Positions 10,300 through 19,140 of a stretch of DNA of 64,000 bases are shown piece after piece; the stretch's first letter is position 1; every line of letters starts with the position of its first letter. This DNA is from Tsukamurella sp. PLM1 (GTDB taxonomy: Bacteria; Actinomycetota; Actinomycetes; Mycobacteriales; Mycobacteriaceae). The notes beneath the pieces were generated by a model. That model was not told the origin of the DNA. It was given only the letters and a program-made list of their open reading frames with translations, and made no database searches. The stretch lies in the NCBI RefSeq assembly GCF_023168325.1, contig NZ_AP025688.1:3720001-3784000 (forward strand), written 5' to 3'. The translations under genes and the position numbers were made by a program.

Positions 10300-10719
10300 A
10301 TGTCGCTACTCACACCGCTCCGCGACGCTTCGTTTCGCTGGGTACGAATCGTCGCCATCGCCATCTTGCTCGGAGGAGGAACTCTGGGGTGCGGGCCCAC
10401 CAATGCTGTCTCAACCAATAGCACTGGAGGCGGCGATACCCAATTCAATACGGAAGTCGCGAAGGTCCTTGAGGGATATCATACGGGCGGATTGACTGAC
10501 GATGTGAAAGTTGAGTTAGCAACCGCTCGCGCAGCCGCTCGGGAAGTGTGCGATACGCTGAGGGCAGGTACTTCTCTCATCGATATCAGCTGGTCGGTAG
10601 CCGAACGAAACGCCGGCCCCGCTCTTAGTCGGGTCAATGCCGACCATGGCGCTGATTACGCTGGACGCGTCGTGGGTATCGCCGTTCGCGCGTATTGTCC
10701 GGAGTACCTGAACAAGTAG
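10300..10719 (+). CDS. DUF732-like secreted lipoprotein
   Basis: A 139-residue protein with a signal peptide (WVRIVAIAILLGGGTLGC, lipidated Cys about residue 31). The mature part has the DUF732 pattern of mycobacterial small secreted proteins: a central ARAAAREVCDTLRAG and a C-terminal DYAGRVVGIAVRAYCP, whose two Cys probably form a disulfide. DUF732 proteins have no established function. It shares the low-G+C island with the preceding lipoprotein and its codon use is less G/C-biased than its neighbours, consistent with transfer. Confidence 0.65.
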   Translation: MSLLTPLRDASFRWVRIVAIAILLGGGTLGCGPTNAVSTNSTGGGDTQFNTEVAKVLEGYHTGGLTDDVKVELATARAAAREVCDTLRAGTSLIDISWSVAERNAGPALSRVNADHGADYAGRVVGIAVRAYCPEYLNK

Positions 10720-10860
10720 AGGCTGCAACACCGCTGACGCGGCCAACCTCGACAGCTGGCCCCGCACAGCGCGATCCGCCATCCATCGGGAATACCCAGT
10801 CAAGGGTTCGCTCGCGTCATCCGTTCATACGACAGAACGAGGCGACTCTTCGAACTTCAC

Positions 10861-11988
10861 CTAGATTGGATCGCCGGCAGCACCGGGCGACTCCGACGCT
10901 ATCGGTATGACGAGCCCGCTGGACTCGTCTGATGCGCTACCCGGCGCGCCGGCGGTGACGGGGCGGCCCTCGATGATGGAGTCGAGGAGGGCGTTGAGCT
11001 TCTCCGGCTGCTCGAGCGGCAGCATGTGGCCCGAGTCGCGGATCACGGCGAACCGGTCGAGGTGACCGGTGAGCTTCAGCTCGGCGGCGATCAGTTCGGC
11101 GTCGGCGGGCGGGGTGAGGTGGTCGTACTGGCCCACGGCGACCGAGGTGGGGATGGCGAGCTTCTGCAGGCCGTCGGTCACGTCGGCGTTGGCGAGCACG
11201 TGGCCCCATTCGCCGCGGACGTCGGGCGGGCAGGCCGCGACCATGTCCTCGGTGTACCGCACGGCCCCGCACGAGGCGTAGCCGCACAGGGCGCTGTAGC
11301 GCAGCACCGCGGTGTGGATCCGGTTGTGGCGCAGCTTCACGGGCGCGCCGAGCACCGCGTCGCCGAGCCGCTGGCTCAGCCGCGGCGCGACGCGGGGCAG
11401 CGCCGCGAGCGGGGTAGCGCCGGCGAACGCGGGCACCGCGTCGCGGACGAAGGTGGACAGCAGCACCGCGTGGTGCGCCTTCTCGGCCACCTCGTCGGTG
11501 TACTTGCCGGCCCAGGCCATGATCGTGATGCCGCCCATGCTGTGGCCCACGAGCAGCGCCTTCTCGCCCGCGGGGACCACGGTGCCGAGCACGGCGTGCA
11601 GGTCGTCGGCCAGGACGCCCGTCGAGTACGCGAACGCCCCGGGCTCGGACTCGCCGTGGCCGCGCTGGTCGTAGCTCACGACGCGGTAGCCGCGGCCGAC
11701 GAGGTGCTCGACCTGCCGCGGGAAGTTGCCGACGTTGCAGGTCCAGCCGTGGACCAGCACGGCGATCGGGCCGCCGGCCGGGCCCCAGCTGCGCACGTGC
11801 AGTCGCGTGCCGTCGCCGGAGACGACGACGTCGTCGTCGTGCGGACCGTCGTAGTCGGAGATCAGCTTGGCGTTCGCGGGCTCGGCCGGGGACGAGAGCG
11901 CGTACGCCGCGACGCCCGCGGCCACCGCCGCCGCGCCTGCACCCACGGCGCCCAGGGCGCCGACGACGAGCTTGCTGGAGATCTTCAT
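10861..11988 (-). CDS. Alpha/beta-hydrolase with N-terminal membrane anchor
   Basis: A 375-residue protein. An N-terminal hydrophobic helix (LVVGALGAVGAGAAAVAAG) anchors or exports it. The hydrolase domain shows the oxyanion loop LVHGWTCNVGNF, the nucleophile elbow GHSMGG (Ser about 170), an Asp in VGQYDHLTPPAD and His in RDSGHMLPLEQPE. The substrate is probably an ester or lipid; this is inference. I chose the ATG at 11988, with AAGG 8 nt upstream, over the in-frame start at 12009. The C-terminal 30 residues after the His are disordered and rich in Ser, Ala and Pro. Confidence 0.8.
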   Translation of the reverse strand: MKISSKLVVGALGAVGAGAAAVAAGVAAYALSSPAEPANAKLISDYDGPHDDDVVVSGDGTRLHVRSWGPAGGPIAVLVHGWTCNVGNFPRQVEHLVGRGYRVVSYDQRGHGESEPGAFAYSTGVLADDLHAVLGTVVPAGEKALLVGHSMGGITIMAWAGKYTDEVAEKAHHAVLLSTFVRDAVPAFAGATPLAALPRVAPRLSQRLGDAVLGAPVKLRHNRIHTAVLRYSALCGYASCGAVRYTEDMVAACPPDVRGEWGHVLANADVTDGLQKLAIPTSVAVGQYDHLTPPADAELIAAELKLTGHLDRFAVIRDSGHMLPLEQPEKLNALLDSIIEGRPVTAGAPGSASDESSGLVIPIASESPGAAGDPI

Positions 11989-12012
11989 GCGGGCAACCTT
12001 ACTAACCATTAC

Positions 12013-12309
12013 TCAATAGCGCGGACGGCGGACCTCGTCGAGCTTCGGCTTGACGTCCAACAGGTAGACCAGGACGCCGATGGCCGCGATGACCATCCCG
12101 AAGAACCCCGGCAGGAAGACGAGGAGGGCGCACACCACGAGCGTGATCAACCAGTAGTTCTTCTGCCACTTCCCGGTCGCCCGGAAGGCGTCCTCGGGAG
12201 CGCGCGCGGCGTGGATGATCGCGAAGATCGCCGCGGCCAGCAGGGCCACGGTGAGGATCAGGGTGGCGAAGAACGTCACGGTTCCGTAGCCCATGAGGAA
12301 GAGTTCCAT
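12013..12309 (-). CDS. DUF2516 small membrane protein
   Basis: A 98-residue protein with three predicted transmembrane helices (about 10-32, 50-66 and 68-85) and a basic C terminus (VKPKLDEVRRPRY). It matches the actinobacterial DUF2516 family and sits where M. tuberculosis has Rv0476, directly downstream of hbhA. Function unknown; the conserved linkage to hbhA suggests a cell-envelope role. Confidence 0.8.
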   Translation of the reverse strand: MELFLMGYGTVTFFATLILTVALLAAAIFAIIHAARAPEDAFRATGKWQKNYWLITLVVCALLVFLPGFFGMVIAAIGVLVYLLDVKPKLDEVRRPRY

Positions 12310-12382
12310 GTCCCCAGCCTAGGTCGGGGCCGGCGGCAGTGCCGCCGGGCGCCCGGTGATGCTCAGTGGTGACGCGGATTAC

Positions 12383-12999
12383 TTACGCGTCGGCCTTCTT
12401 GGGAGCGGCCTTCTTGGCGGCGGTCGCAGCCTTGGCGGTGGTCTCCTTGACGGCGGCCTCGGCCTGCTCGGCGGCCTCGGACACCTCGTCGCCGGCGCGG
12501 CCGACCAGCTTGGCGGCGCGCTCGCCGACCTGCTTGGTGGCGGTGGCGACCTGGCCCAGCGAGGACTCGGTCAGCTCGACGGCCGAGTTGTAGGCCTTGG
12601 TGGCCTGCTCGGTGGCGTCCTCGATCACGGAGCCCGACTTGATGCGGTCGAAGGCGGTCTCGCCGCGCTCGGCCAGCGACTCGTAGATGTCGGTCGCGAC
12701 CTGGATGTAGGCGGCGGCCACCTTGCGCAGCTCCTCGGGGGTGAACTTCGCGCGCAGCTCGTCGACGTCCTTGGGCAGGCCGTCCTTGGCCTCGGTCAGC
12801 TTGGCCTGGGCGTTGCCGCGGGCCTCCTCGACCTTCGCCTGCGCCTCGTCGACCTTGGTCTGGAAGTCCTTCGACGCATCGGTGGCGGCGGCGCGCAGCT
12901 TCTCCACGACCTCGGAGACGGCCTCGTAGGCGTAGTCACCGGCGCCGAGGGCCGCGAACAGGGGGTCTTCAGGTCGTCGAGGGTGTTCTGCTCGGTCAT
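12383..12999 (-). CDS. hbhA: Heparin-binding hemagglutinin-like protein (one frame break)
   Basis: About 205 residues: MTEQNTLDDLKTP, then a long alanine/glutamate-rich coiled-coil (about 40-180) and a Lys/Ala-rich tail (AAKKAAPKKADA), the architecture of HbhA. In mycobacteria HbhA is a surface adhesin that binds sulfated glycans through its methylated Lys-rich tail and associates with lipid inclusions. The tail here is short and weakly repetitive, so adhesion is not assured. The frame breaks at a G run (12961-12965) where one more G would give LFAALGAGDYAYEAVSEVV. Syntenic with Rv0475, downstream of its XRE regulator. Confidence 0.85.
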
Positions 13000-13376
13000 G
13001 GCACGTTCTCCTTCAGTGCGGTCTCGTTCTCGCGGCGGAAGCTCTCGTAGATGTCGAGTAGGGCCCGCTTCTGCCGCTCGTTGATTGCCGTGTCCGCGAT
13101 CAGCGCATCGCGCACCGGGGATTCCGGTCGCTCCTCGAGGATCCCGGCCTGCACGTAGAGCACCTCCGCCGAGAGCCGGAGCGCTTTGGCGATCTGCCCG
13201 AGCACGTCGGCCGACGGACGGCGGAGCCCTCGCTCGATCTGGCTGAGGTAGGGGTTGGAAACCCCCGCACGCTCGGCCAGTTGCCGGATGGACACCTCCG
13301 CCGCAAGACGTTGCGTTCGAATGAACTCTCCGATGTCGGATCCCGACTTCTGTGTGGGCTCTTCGTCGTTCGTCAC
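12996..13376 (-). CDS. XRE-family transcriptional regulator
   Basis: A 126-residue DNA-binding protein. An N-terminal helix-turn-helix (about 15-70) contains RQLAERAGVSNPYLSQIERG, then a helical tail. It starts at a GTG, and its stop region overlaps the hbhA start by 4 bp (12996-12999), so the two are co-transcribed. It corresponds to M. tuberculosis Rv0474. Its own upstream region has repeated GCTAAC boxes that could be an autoregulatory operator. Confidence 0.87.
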   Translation of the reverse strand: MTNDEEPTQKSGSDIGEFIRTQRLAAEVSIRQLAERAGVSNPYLSQIERGLRRPSADVLGQIAKALRLSAEVLYVQAGILEERPESPVRDALIADTAINERQKRALLDIYESFRRENETALKENVP

Positions 13377-13408
13377 TCTCGAACTCCCGTCTGCGCGGCT
13401 GACACCAC

Positions 13409-13448
13409 GCTAACAGCTAGTGCTAACTCTTGCAAGCAGTTTGCTAGC
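13409..13448. promoter_or_regulatory. Repeated GCTAAC boxes upstream of the XRE gene
   Basis: GCTAAC occurs at 13409-13414 and 13422-13427 with a CTAG centre between them, and a GCTAGC palindrome lies at 13443-13448. The patch is markedly A+T-richer than its surroundings and lies between the XRE gene start (13376) and the DUF445 gene end (13462). A candidate operator/promoter; no experimental motif is known to me. Confidence 0.4.
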
Positions 13449-13461
13449 AGGATGATTCCAA

Positions 13462-14778
13462 TCAGAACAGCAACTGGGTCACGGTGTAGATCGCGAGACC
13501 CGCGAGCGAGCCCACGACGGTGCCGTTGATCCGGATGAACTGCAGGTCACGGCCCACTTGCAGCTCGATCTTCTGCGACGCCTCCTCGGCGTCCCAGCGG
13601 GCCACGGTGTCGGTGATGATCGATGTGATCTGGCTCGCATAGTTCTCGACGAGGTGCCGCACGGAGCGGTCCACCCAGAAGTCGACCTTGCCGCGCATCT
13701 CCGGGTCGTCGCGCAGCCGCACGCCGAACCGCGCCGCCGACTCGCTGAACTTCTCCCGCAGCGTCGACTCCGGGTCCTCCACCGAGGCCTCGATCATCCG
13801 CTTCGCGGCCCGCCACGCCGCCTGCGCCGCGGTGCGGACCTCCTCGCGGCCCATCAGCTCGGCCTTGACGTCCTCGACCTTGGCGATGGTCCGCGGGTCG
13901 TGCTGCAGGTCGGAGGCGAAGTCCCAGAGGAAGGTGCTCATGGCCTGCCGCACCTCGTGATCCGGGTCGCTGCGCACCTTCCAGGTGAACTCGACCAGCT
14001 CGCGGTAGATCCGCTCCCCCAGCAGCGAGTTGACGAACTTGGGCGACCACTGCGGACCGTCGGTATCGACGATCTTGTCGATCACGCCCTGGCTACCCAG
14101 GGCCCAGTGGTGCGCGCGCTCGGCGAGCAGGTTGATCAGCGGCAGCTGGCGCTGCTCCTGCAGCAGCGTCTCGACCAGCCGGCCGATCGGCGGCCCCCAC
14201 TCGGGCTCGGCGAGCCGCTTGATGATCGTCGAGTTGAGCACCGCCTCGACGTCCTCGTCGCGCAGCACCTCGCTCATCACCTTGACCAGTTTCGCCGCTT
14301 CGGCGCCGAGCCGCTGCGAGTTATCGGGGTCGGCCATCCAGTTCGCGACGCGGCCGCTGAGCTCGAGCGAGCCCACCTTCTCGGCGATCACGTCGGGCGT
14401 GAGGAAGTTGTTGGTCACGAAGTCGCCGAGTGCGTCGCCCAGCTGGTCCTTCTTGCGCTTGATGATGGCCGTGTGCGGGATCGGCAGTCCCAGTGGGTGT
14501 CGGAACAGCGCCGTCACCGCGAACCAGTCGGCCAGGCCGCCGACCATGCCCGCCTCGGAGGCGGCCTTGACGTACCCGACCCACGCCCCGGCGATCGCGA
14601 GGTGCGCGCCCTTGGTATCGAGGTACTCGCAGATCAGGTAGATGATCGCCGCGCCGATCAGGAAGCCGAGCGCGACGCCCTTCATCCTCCGCAGATCACG
14701 GCGCTTCTGCTCGTCGGGCGTACCGAACGGGCTCGCCTTCGTCCTGGGCGGGGAGGCCGCCTGAGATGACACCGTCAC
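13462..14778 (-). CDS. DUF445 membrane protein
   Basis: A 438-residue protein of the DUF445 (YjiN-like) family. Hydrophobic segments lie at about 33-50 (KGVALGFLIGAAIIYLI), at the family hallmark GMVGGLADWFAVTALFRHPLGLPIPHTAII, and at the C-terminal end (VVGSLAGLAIYTVTQLLF); a long helical region lies between. The two ends probably anchor it in the membrane. Function unknown. It corresponds to M. tuberculosis Rv0473 and starts at a GTG, divergent from the PPK2 gene 70 bp away. Confidence 0.85.
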   Translation of the reverse strand: MTVSSQAASPPRTKASPFGTPDEQKRRDLRRMKGVALGFLIGAAIIYLICEYLDTKGAHLAIAGAWVGYVKAASEAGMVGGLADWFAVTALFRHPLGLPIPHTAIIKRKKDQLGDALGDFVTNNFLTPDVIAEKVGSLELSGRVANWMADPDNSQRLGAEAAKLVKVMSEVLRDEDVEAVLNSTIIKRLAEPEWGPPIGRLVETLLQEQRQLPLINLLAERAHHWALGSQGVIDKIVDTDGPQWSPKFVNSLLGERIYRELVEFTWKVRSDPDHEVRQAMSTFLWDFASDLQHDPRTIAKVEDVKAELMGREEVRTAAQAAWRAAKRMIEASVEDPESTLREKFSESAARFGVRLRDDPEMRGKVDFWVDRSVRHLVENYASQITSIITDTVARWDAEEASQKIELQVGRDLQFIRINGTVVGSLAGLAIYTVTQLLF

Positions 14779-14848
14779 GAGTCGATCTTGCCCGAAACTC
14801 CGATCGGCGGTGGGGCTGGGTGTCGGGGGCGGTCGCTAGGGTTGTGGA

Positions 14849-15715
14849 ATGGCGAAGCAGGACGCAGGAAACGACGGTTGGTCGAGCGGCGCATCGGAGG
14901 CGCTGCGCTGGCGGCAGGGCTCCCTGGTCACCGAGATCGACCCGGGCGGCAAGCCGGGGTTCGACGGTGACAAGGCGCTCGGCGAGCAGCTCCTCGCGGA
15001 ACGCGGCGCACGGCTCTCCGAGCTGCAGGAGTTGCTCTACGCCAACGGCCGGTCGGGGGATCACCGCTCGGTCCTGCTGGTGCTGCAGGGCATGGACACG
15101 GCCGGCAAGGGCGGCATCGTCCGGCACGTGATCGGCATGGTCGACCCGCAGGGCGTCAAGGCCGCGTCCTTCGGCAAGCCGACCGAGGAGGAGCTCGCGC
15201 ACGACTTCCTGTGGCGCATCCACCGGCAGACCCCGAAGGGCGGCCAGATCGGCGTTTTCGACCGCTCGCACTACGAGGACGTGCTGGTCGTCCGCGTGCA
15301 CGACCTCGTGCCGCCGGCCGTCTGGGAGCCGCGCTACGAGATCATCAACAGCTTCGAGGAGGATCTGATCGCCGCGGGCACGACGATCGTCAAGTGCGCC
15401 ATGTTCGTCTCGCTGGACGAGCAGAAGAAGCGCCTGGCCGAGCGCCTGGACCGCCCCGACAAGTACTGGAAGTACAACCCCGCCGACATCGACGAGCGCG
15501 GCTACTGGCCGAAGTATCAGGAGGCCTACCAGGCGATGTTGGACCGCACCAGCACCGAGGCCGCGCCCTGGCACGTGATCCCCGCCGACCGGAAGTGGTA
15601 CTCGCGGTTGGCGATCACCGAGTTGCTCATCGAGGCCCTCGAGGGCCTGGGCCTCGACTGGCCGCCCGCCGATTTCGACATCGAGCACGAGAAGGCGCGC
15701 CTCGCGCAGGCCTGA
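14849..15715 (+). CDS. Polyphosphate kinase 2 family protein
   Basis: A 288-residue phosphotransferase that uses polyphosphate to phosphorylate nucleotides. The Walker A-like loop is LQGMDTAGKGG (about 76-86), Walker B-like residues lie in QIGVFDRSHYEDVLV, and the lid region is RPDKYWKYNPADIDERGYW. The single-domain form belongs to the PPK2 superfamily; whether it prefers NMP or NDP is not settled by the sequence. TAGGGT at 14837 lies 6 nt before the ATG, a leaderless pattern. A second PPK2 lies at 34264-35200. Confidence 0.88.
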   Translation: MAKQDAGNDGWSSGASEALRWRQGSLVTEIDPGGKPGFDGDKALGEQLLAERGARLSELQELLYANGRSGDHRSVLLVLQGMDTAGKGGIVRHVIGMVDPQGVKAASFGKPTEEELAHDFLWRIHRQTPKGGQIGVFDRSHYEDVLVVRVHDLVPPAVWEPRYEIINSFEEDLIAAGTTIVKCAMFVSLDEQKKRLAERLDRPDKYWKYNPADIDERGYWPKYQEAYQAMLDRTSTEAAPWHVIPADRKWYSRLAITELLIEALEGLGLDWPPADFDIEHEKARLAQA

Positions 15716-16025
15716 CCGCTCGGCTGCGCCGGGTCCGACGGTGCCAGGCCGCCCAGCCCGACGGTGCCGCGCGGCTTCTAGTGGGGGCTCGAACGCCGGA
15801 GCCGCGGATCGGCGCGGCGCGGGGGACGACGGTGCGACGGCTGTCGTCTGTCGGGGCCGCGCACGCCGCGGCGCTGGATCGCTGCCCGAGGCGGGGTATG
15901 CACGGACCGCATACCCACGCCACCAAGAAACACCTTTGACCTGTATCGATAGAGGTATGCGCGGCGCGCATCGCTCACCGAAGCGACATGGTCACCGCTG
16001 GCGCGGGACCGAGCGCACCGTCGGG
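15716..16025. other. Convergent intergenic region with GACGGTGC copies
   Basis: A 310-bp gap between the convergent PPK2 and LtrA-like genes. It holds three GACGGTGC words (15737, 15760, 15828) and one in inverse orientation at 16015, and a small hairpin GGTATGC/GCATACC (15895-15915). A 44-codon leftward open frame (about 15778-15912) has no recognisable features. Probably transcription-termination space. Confidence 0.4.
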
Positions 16026-17255
16026 CTACGCCAGGCGCTCGGCCCGGCGCTTGCCGGACCACAGCTCCTCGACCACGACCTGTACCAGCAGGGCGATCGC
16101 GCTCCACACCAGCGCGGCCAGCGGTGTGGCCCCGGCGGCGACAGCGGCGATGCCGGCGCCGAGCAGCGCCAGGGTGATGCCGACGGAGAGGGCGCGGTGG
16201 CCGTCGAATCCACACAGGTAGGCGTCCATGATCTCGATCCCGAGGACCGCGACGGCCAGCGGGATGACGAACGCGGAGGCGACCACCACGTTGCTCACGT
16301 GCGCCTCGTGCGAGATGCCCAGCGCCTCGACGTGCAGCCCGGCGCCGAAGGCGGCGATCGCCATGAAGATGACGATGTGTCCGTACCCCCAGGCGAAGCA
16401 CTTGTTCGGGGTGCGGACCAGCGCGTGGCCGACGGGGATCGAGAAGTAGATCCACCAGATCGACAGGTTGAGCACCATCGCCGCGACGCCGAGCACGGCG
16501 ATGTCGAGGCTCCAGCCCTGCGCCGTGAGCAGCGCCTGCAGCGCGACGACGGTGCCGACCACGCCCTCACCGAGGGTGATGATGGTGAGCAGGCCGTAGC
16601 GCTCCGCGATGTGGTGCGGGTTCCACGGGGTGCGCCGGCGCCGCTCGGCGACGTACGGCCCGCCGAGCTCCACGACGTACAGGATCAGGCCGGCCGCGAT
16701 GATCTGCCCCAGCGTCAGCGGCGCGAACGCCGTGATCAACCAGCCGATCTGGGCGATCGTGATCGCGACGATGTAGGTGATCGCCGCGGTGCGGTACCGC
16801 GGCGAGGAGATCGCCACGCGGGTCCACTGCGCGAGCAGCGCCACGCGCATCACCACGTAGCCGATCACCAGCACCGTGTTGTCCGGACGCTCGCCTGCGG
16901 CGACCGACGCGAAGAAGGGCTCGACGCCCAAGCCCATGATGCAGACGCCGATCATCTGCAGCATGGTCACCGCGCGGAAGAGCCAGTCGTCGGTGTCGAA
17001 GGCCGAGGCCATCCACGTGAAGTTGATCCACGCCCAGATCGCGGCGAAGGCGCAGAACCCGAAGCCGAGGAAGGCCGTGAAATAGTGCGCCTCCGCGATC
17101 GCGTCGGCCAACTGCACCCCGGCGAGGGAGAAGACCACCACGAAGGTGAGGTCGAAGAACAACTCCAGCGTGGTGGCCGTCCGCCCCTCCTCGTGGGGGT
17201 CGCGCCCCGCCATCCGGGTCAAGCGGCGGCGTACCGCCGACGGTCCATCGGTCAC
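16026..17255 (-). CDS. Low temperature requirement A (LtrA) family membrane protein
   Basis: A 409-residue, roughly 10-12-helix integral membrane protein. The family N-terminal motif RTATTLELFFDLTFVVVFS and the second hallmark RYGLLTIITLGEGVVGTV are clear. LtrA proteins are named from Listeria growth at low temperature; their transport role is undefined. I start it at the GTG at 17255, which follows an AGGAG Shine-Dalgarno; an upstream start at 17294 adds only a basic tail. It stands alone, convergent with PPK2 and downstream of the SDR gene. Confidence 0.82.
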   Translation of the reverse strand: MTDGPSAVRRRLTRMAGRDPHEEGRTATTLELFFDLTFVVVFSLAGVQLADAIAEAHYFTAFLGFGFCAFAAIWAWINFTWMASAFDTDDWLFRAVTMLQMIGVCIMGLGVEPFFASVAAGERPDNTVLVIGYVVMRVALLAQWTRVAISSPRYRTAAITYIVAITIAQIGWLITAFAPLTLGQIIAAGLILYVVELGGPYVAERRRRTPWNPHHIAERYGLLTIITLGEGVVGTVVALQALLTAQGWSLDIAVLGVAAMVLNLSIWWIYFSIPVGHALVRTPNKCFAWGYGHIVIFMAIAAFGAGLHVEALGISHEAHVSNVVVASAFVIPLAVAVLGIEIMDAYLCGFDGHRALSVGITLALLGAGIAAVAAGATPLAALVWSAIALLVQVVVEELWSGKRRAERLA

Positions 17256-17342
17256 AGAAGATCTCCTGCTCGTGTCGCGTGTTCGTGATCGCACGAAACG
17301 TCGATCATCGTAGGCTCGGCGGACCGTCGGCGCGCGCCGATC

Positions 17343-18092
17343 TCAGCGCGTGGTGTAGCCGCCGTTCGCGAACAGCGTCTGGCCGGTGATCCAGTGGCCG
17401 TCGGTGGAGAGGAAATCGACGATGGGCGCGATGTCTTCGATGAACGTGAGACGGTTGCCCATGCCCTGCGACTTGTGGAACTCGACGCGCTCGGGCGTCT
17501 CCTGGCCGTAGAAGAACGGGGTGTCCATCGGGCCGGGCGCGATGGCGTTGACGCTGATGCCGCGGACGCCGAACTCCTTCGCCGCGGCGCGGTTGAAGTG
17601 CTCGACCGGCGATTTGCCGCCCGCGTAGGTGGAGTAGCCGTCGGTGAACGCGCCGAGCAGCGCGGTCACGATGGTGATCAGCGACCCGTTGTCGTTGAGC
17701 GTGCGGCCGGCCTCCTTGATGAAGAAGTACGCCGCCTTGGCGTTGATGTCGAACATCGAGTCGTACTCGTCCTCGGTGGTCTCGAGGATCGGCTTGCGCA
17801 GCACCTTGCCGACGGTGTTCACCGCGACGTCGATCCCGCCGAAGGCCGCCTTGGCCTCGTCGAACAGGGCCGTGACGTTCGCGGGCACGGTGAGATCGCT
17901 CTGCACGAGGATCGCCTTGCGGCCGGCCGCCTCGACGGCGGCCGCGGTCTCGCGCGCCTCCGCCTCCGACGACGGGCTGTTGTAGTGGACGGCCACGTTC
18001 GCGCCGAGGTCCGCGAGGTGGCGGCTCACCAGGCCACCGAGGTTCTTACCGCCTCCGGCGACGACTGCGGACTTCCCTGCGAGCTTGGACAT
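17343..18092 (-). CDS. Short-chain dehydrogenase/reductase
   Basis: A 249-residue NAD(P)-dependent oxidoreductase. The cofactor motif is VVAGGGKNLGGLVSRHL (a GGGxxxGG variant), followed by the NTVG strand and YSTYAGGKSPVEHF, where the catalytic Tyr-xxx-Lys reads YAGGK, and the PGPMDTPF loop. Substrate unknown. It is divergent from a LysR-type regulator 120 bp away, which is the usual arrangement for a regulator controlling its neighbour. Confidence 0.87.
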   Translation of the reverse strand: MSKLAGKSAVVAGGGKNLGGLVSRHLADLGANVAVHYNSPSSEAEARETAAAVEAAGRKAILVQSDLTVPANVTALFDEAKAAFGGIDVAVNTVGKVLRKPILETTEDEYDSMFDINAKAAYFFIKEAGRTLNDNGSLITIVTALLGAFTDGYSTYAGGKSPVEHFNRAAAKEFGVRGISVNAIAPGPMDTPFFYGQETPERVEFHKSQGMGNRLTFIEDIAPIVDFLSTDGHWITGQTLFANGGYTTR

Positions 18093-18212
18093 GCATTCTC
18101 CTTGGTCGGTGCGATCGAGCTTCGGTATCTCCAATGTACGAAGCCAAAGGTCAACCAACAATCGAATGTTTAGGGACAACTCACCAGTTTTGTTTGTGAA
18201 TAGGATGAGTGA

Positions 18213-19097
18213 ATGACCACCCCCGACCTCCGCCGTCTCGAGCAGTTCGTCGCCGCGATGGAGGAGCCCTCGCTCGCCGCCGCGGCCGCTCGCCTGCACC
18301 TGAGCCAGCAGGCGCTCTCGGCCGCGCTGCGCCAGCTCGAGCGCGAGCTCGGCACGCCCCTTTTCACCCGGTCCGGGCGCCGCCTCGCCCCGACCGCCGC
18401 CGCCCGTTCCCTGTACGACGGTGCGCCTGCCGTCCTGTCCGGCGCCCGCCTCCTCGCCGCGCGGGCGCGGGCCGCGGGCGCGGAGGAGCCGCGGGTCTTC
18501 GTCGTCGGCCGCAGCCCCGCGGTGACCGCGGACGAGGCCTACGAGCTGCTCGAACCGATCATCGACCGCCCGGAGTCTCCGTCCATCACGGTGCGCGAGC
18601 TGTTCCCCTCGGCGATGACCGACGAACTGGAGCGCGGCACCGTCGACCTGGTGCTGCGGCGGGGCGTCGCCCTCCCGGACCGTCTCGCGGGCGTCACGAT
18701 CACCTACCACCGGATGCGGGTGGCGCTGCACCGCGATCACGAGCTGGCGGGCCGGGATTCGCTGGCGCTCGCGGACCTCGCCGGCTCGCCCATCGTCGTG
18801 TGGGCGCCGCCGCACGCGTCGTTCTACACGGACTTCCTCGTCGCGCAGTGCCGTCGGGCGGGCTTCGAGCCGGACCTGCTGGTGAACCGGGTCCAGGGCA
18901 CGCCGCCCGCGACGGCCGTGCTCGCGTCCCCACTCGCGGCCGCGTTCGTGACGGATCCCGCGGGGCCGCGGTCCGGCGGGCGGGTGACGGTCGTCGAGCT
19001 CAACGATGCGCCGCAGGTCCCGGTGCAGGCCCTGTGGCTGCCGCACACGACCGACCCGCTGCGCGCCGAGCTACTCGCCGCCTATCCCCCGGCGTGA
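18213..19097 (+). CDS. LysR-family transcriptional regulator
   Basis: A 294-residue regulator. The N-terminal winged helix (about 5-62) includes AAAARLHLSQQALSAALRQL and LGTPLFTRSGRRLAPT; a periplasmic-binding-like effector domain follows (about 90-290). It is likely to regulate the divergent dehydrogenase gene and itself from the shared 120-bp gap, whose A+T-rich centre could hold the LysR site. TAGGAT at 18201 ends 6 nt before the ATG, so its mRNA may be leaderless. Confidence 0.88.
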   Translation: MTTPDLRRLEQFVAAMEEPSLAAAAARLHLSQQALSAALRQLERELGTPLFTRSGRRLAPTAAARSLYDGAPAVLSGARLLAARARAAGAEEPRVFVVGRSPAVTADEAYELLEPIIDRPESPSITVRELFPSAMTDELERGTVDLVLRRGVALPDRLAGVTITYHRMRVALHRDHELAGRDSLALADLAGSPIVVWAPPHASFYTDFLVAQCRRAGFEPDLLVNRVQGTPPATAVLASPLAAAFVTDPAGPRSGGRVTVVELNDAPQVPVQALWLPHTTDPLRAELLAAYPPA

Positions 19098-19100
19098 TCG

Positions 19101-19140
19101 CCGCCGGGTCGGGTCACTGCGCGCCGGGCCGGGTCACTGC
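19101..19140. repeat. 20-bp tandem repeat at a gene end
   Basis: CCGCCGGGTCGGGTCACTGC (19101-19120) is followed by a copy at 19121-19140 that differs at 2 of 20 positions. The second copy contains the stop of the leftward methyltransferase gene, so the first copy looks like a duplication of its last codons. Confidence 0.6.

Noticed and set aside
15778..15912. Small leftward frame of 44 codons
   Set aside because: Arg/Pro-rich, no Shine-Dalgarno, inside a convergent intergenic region.
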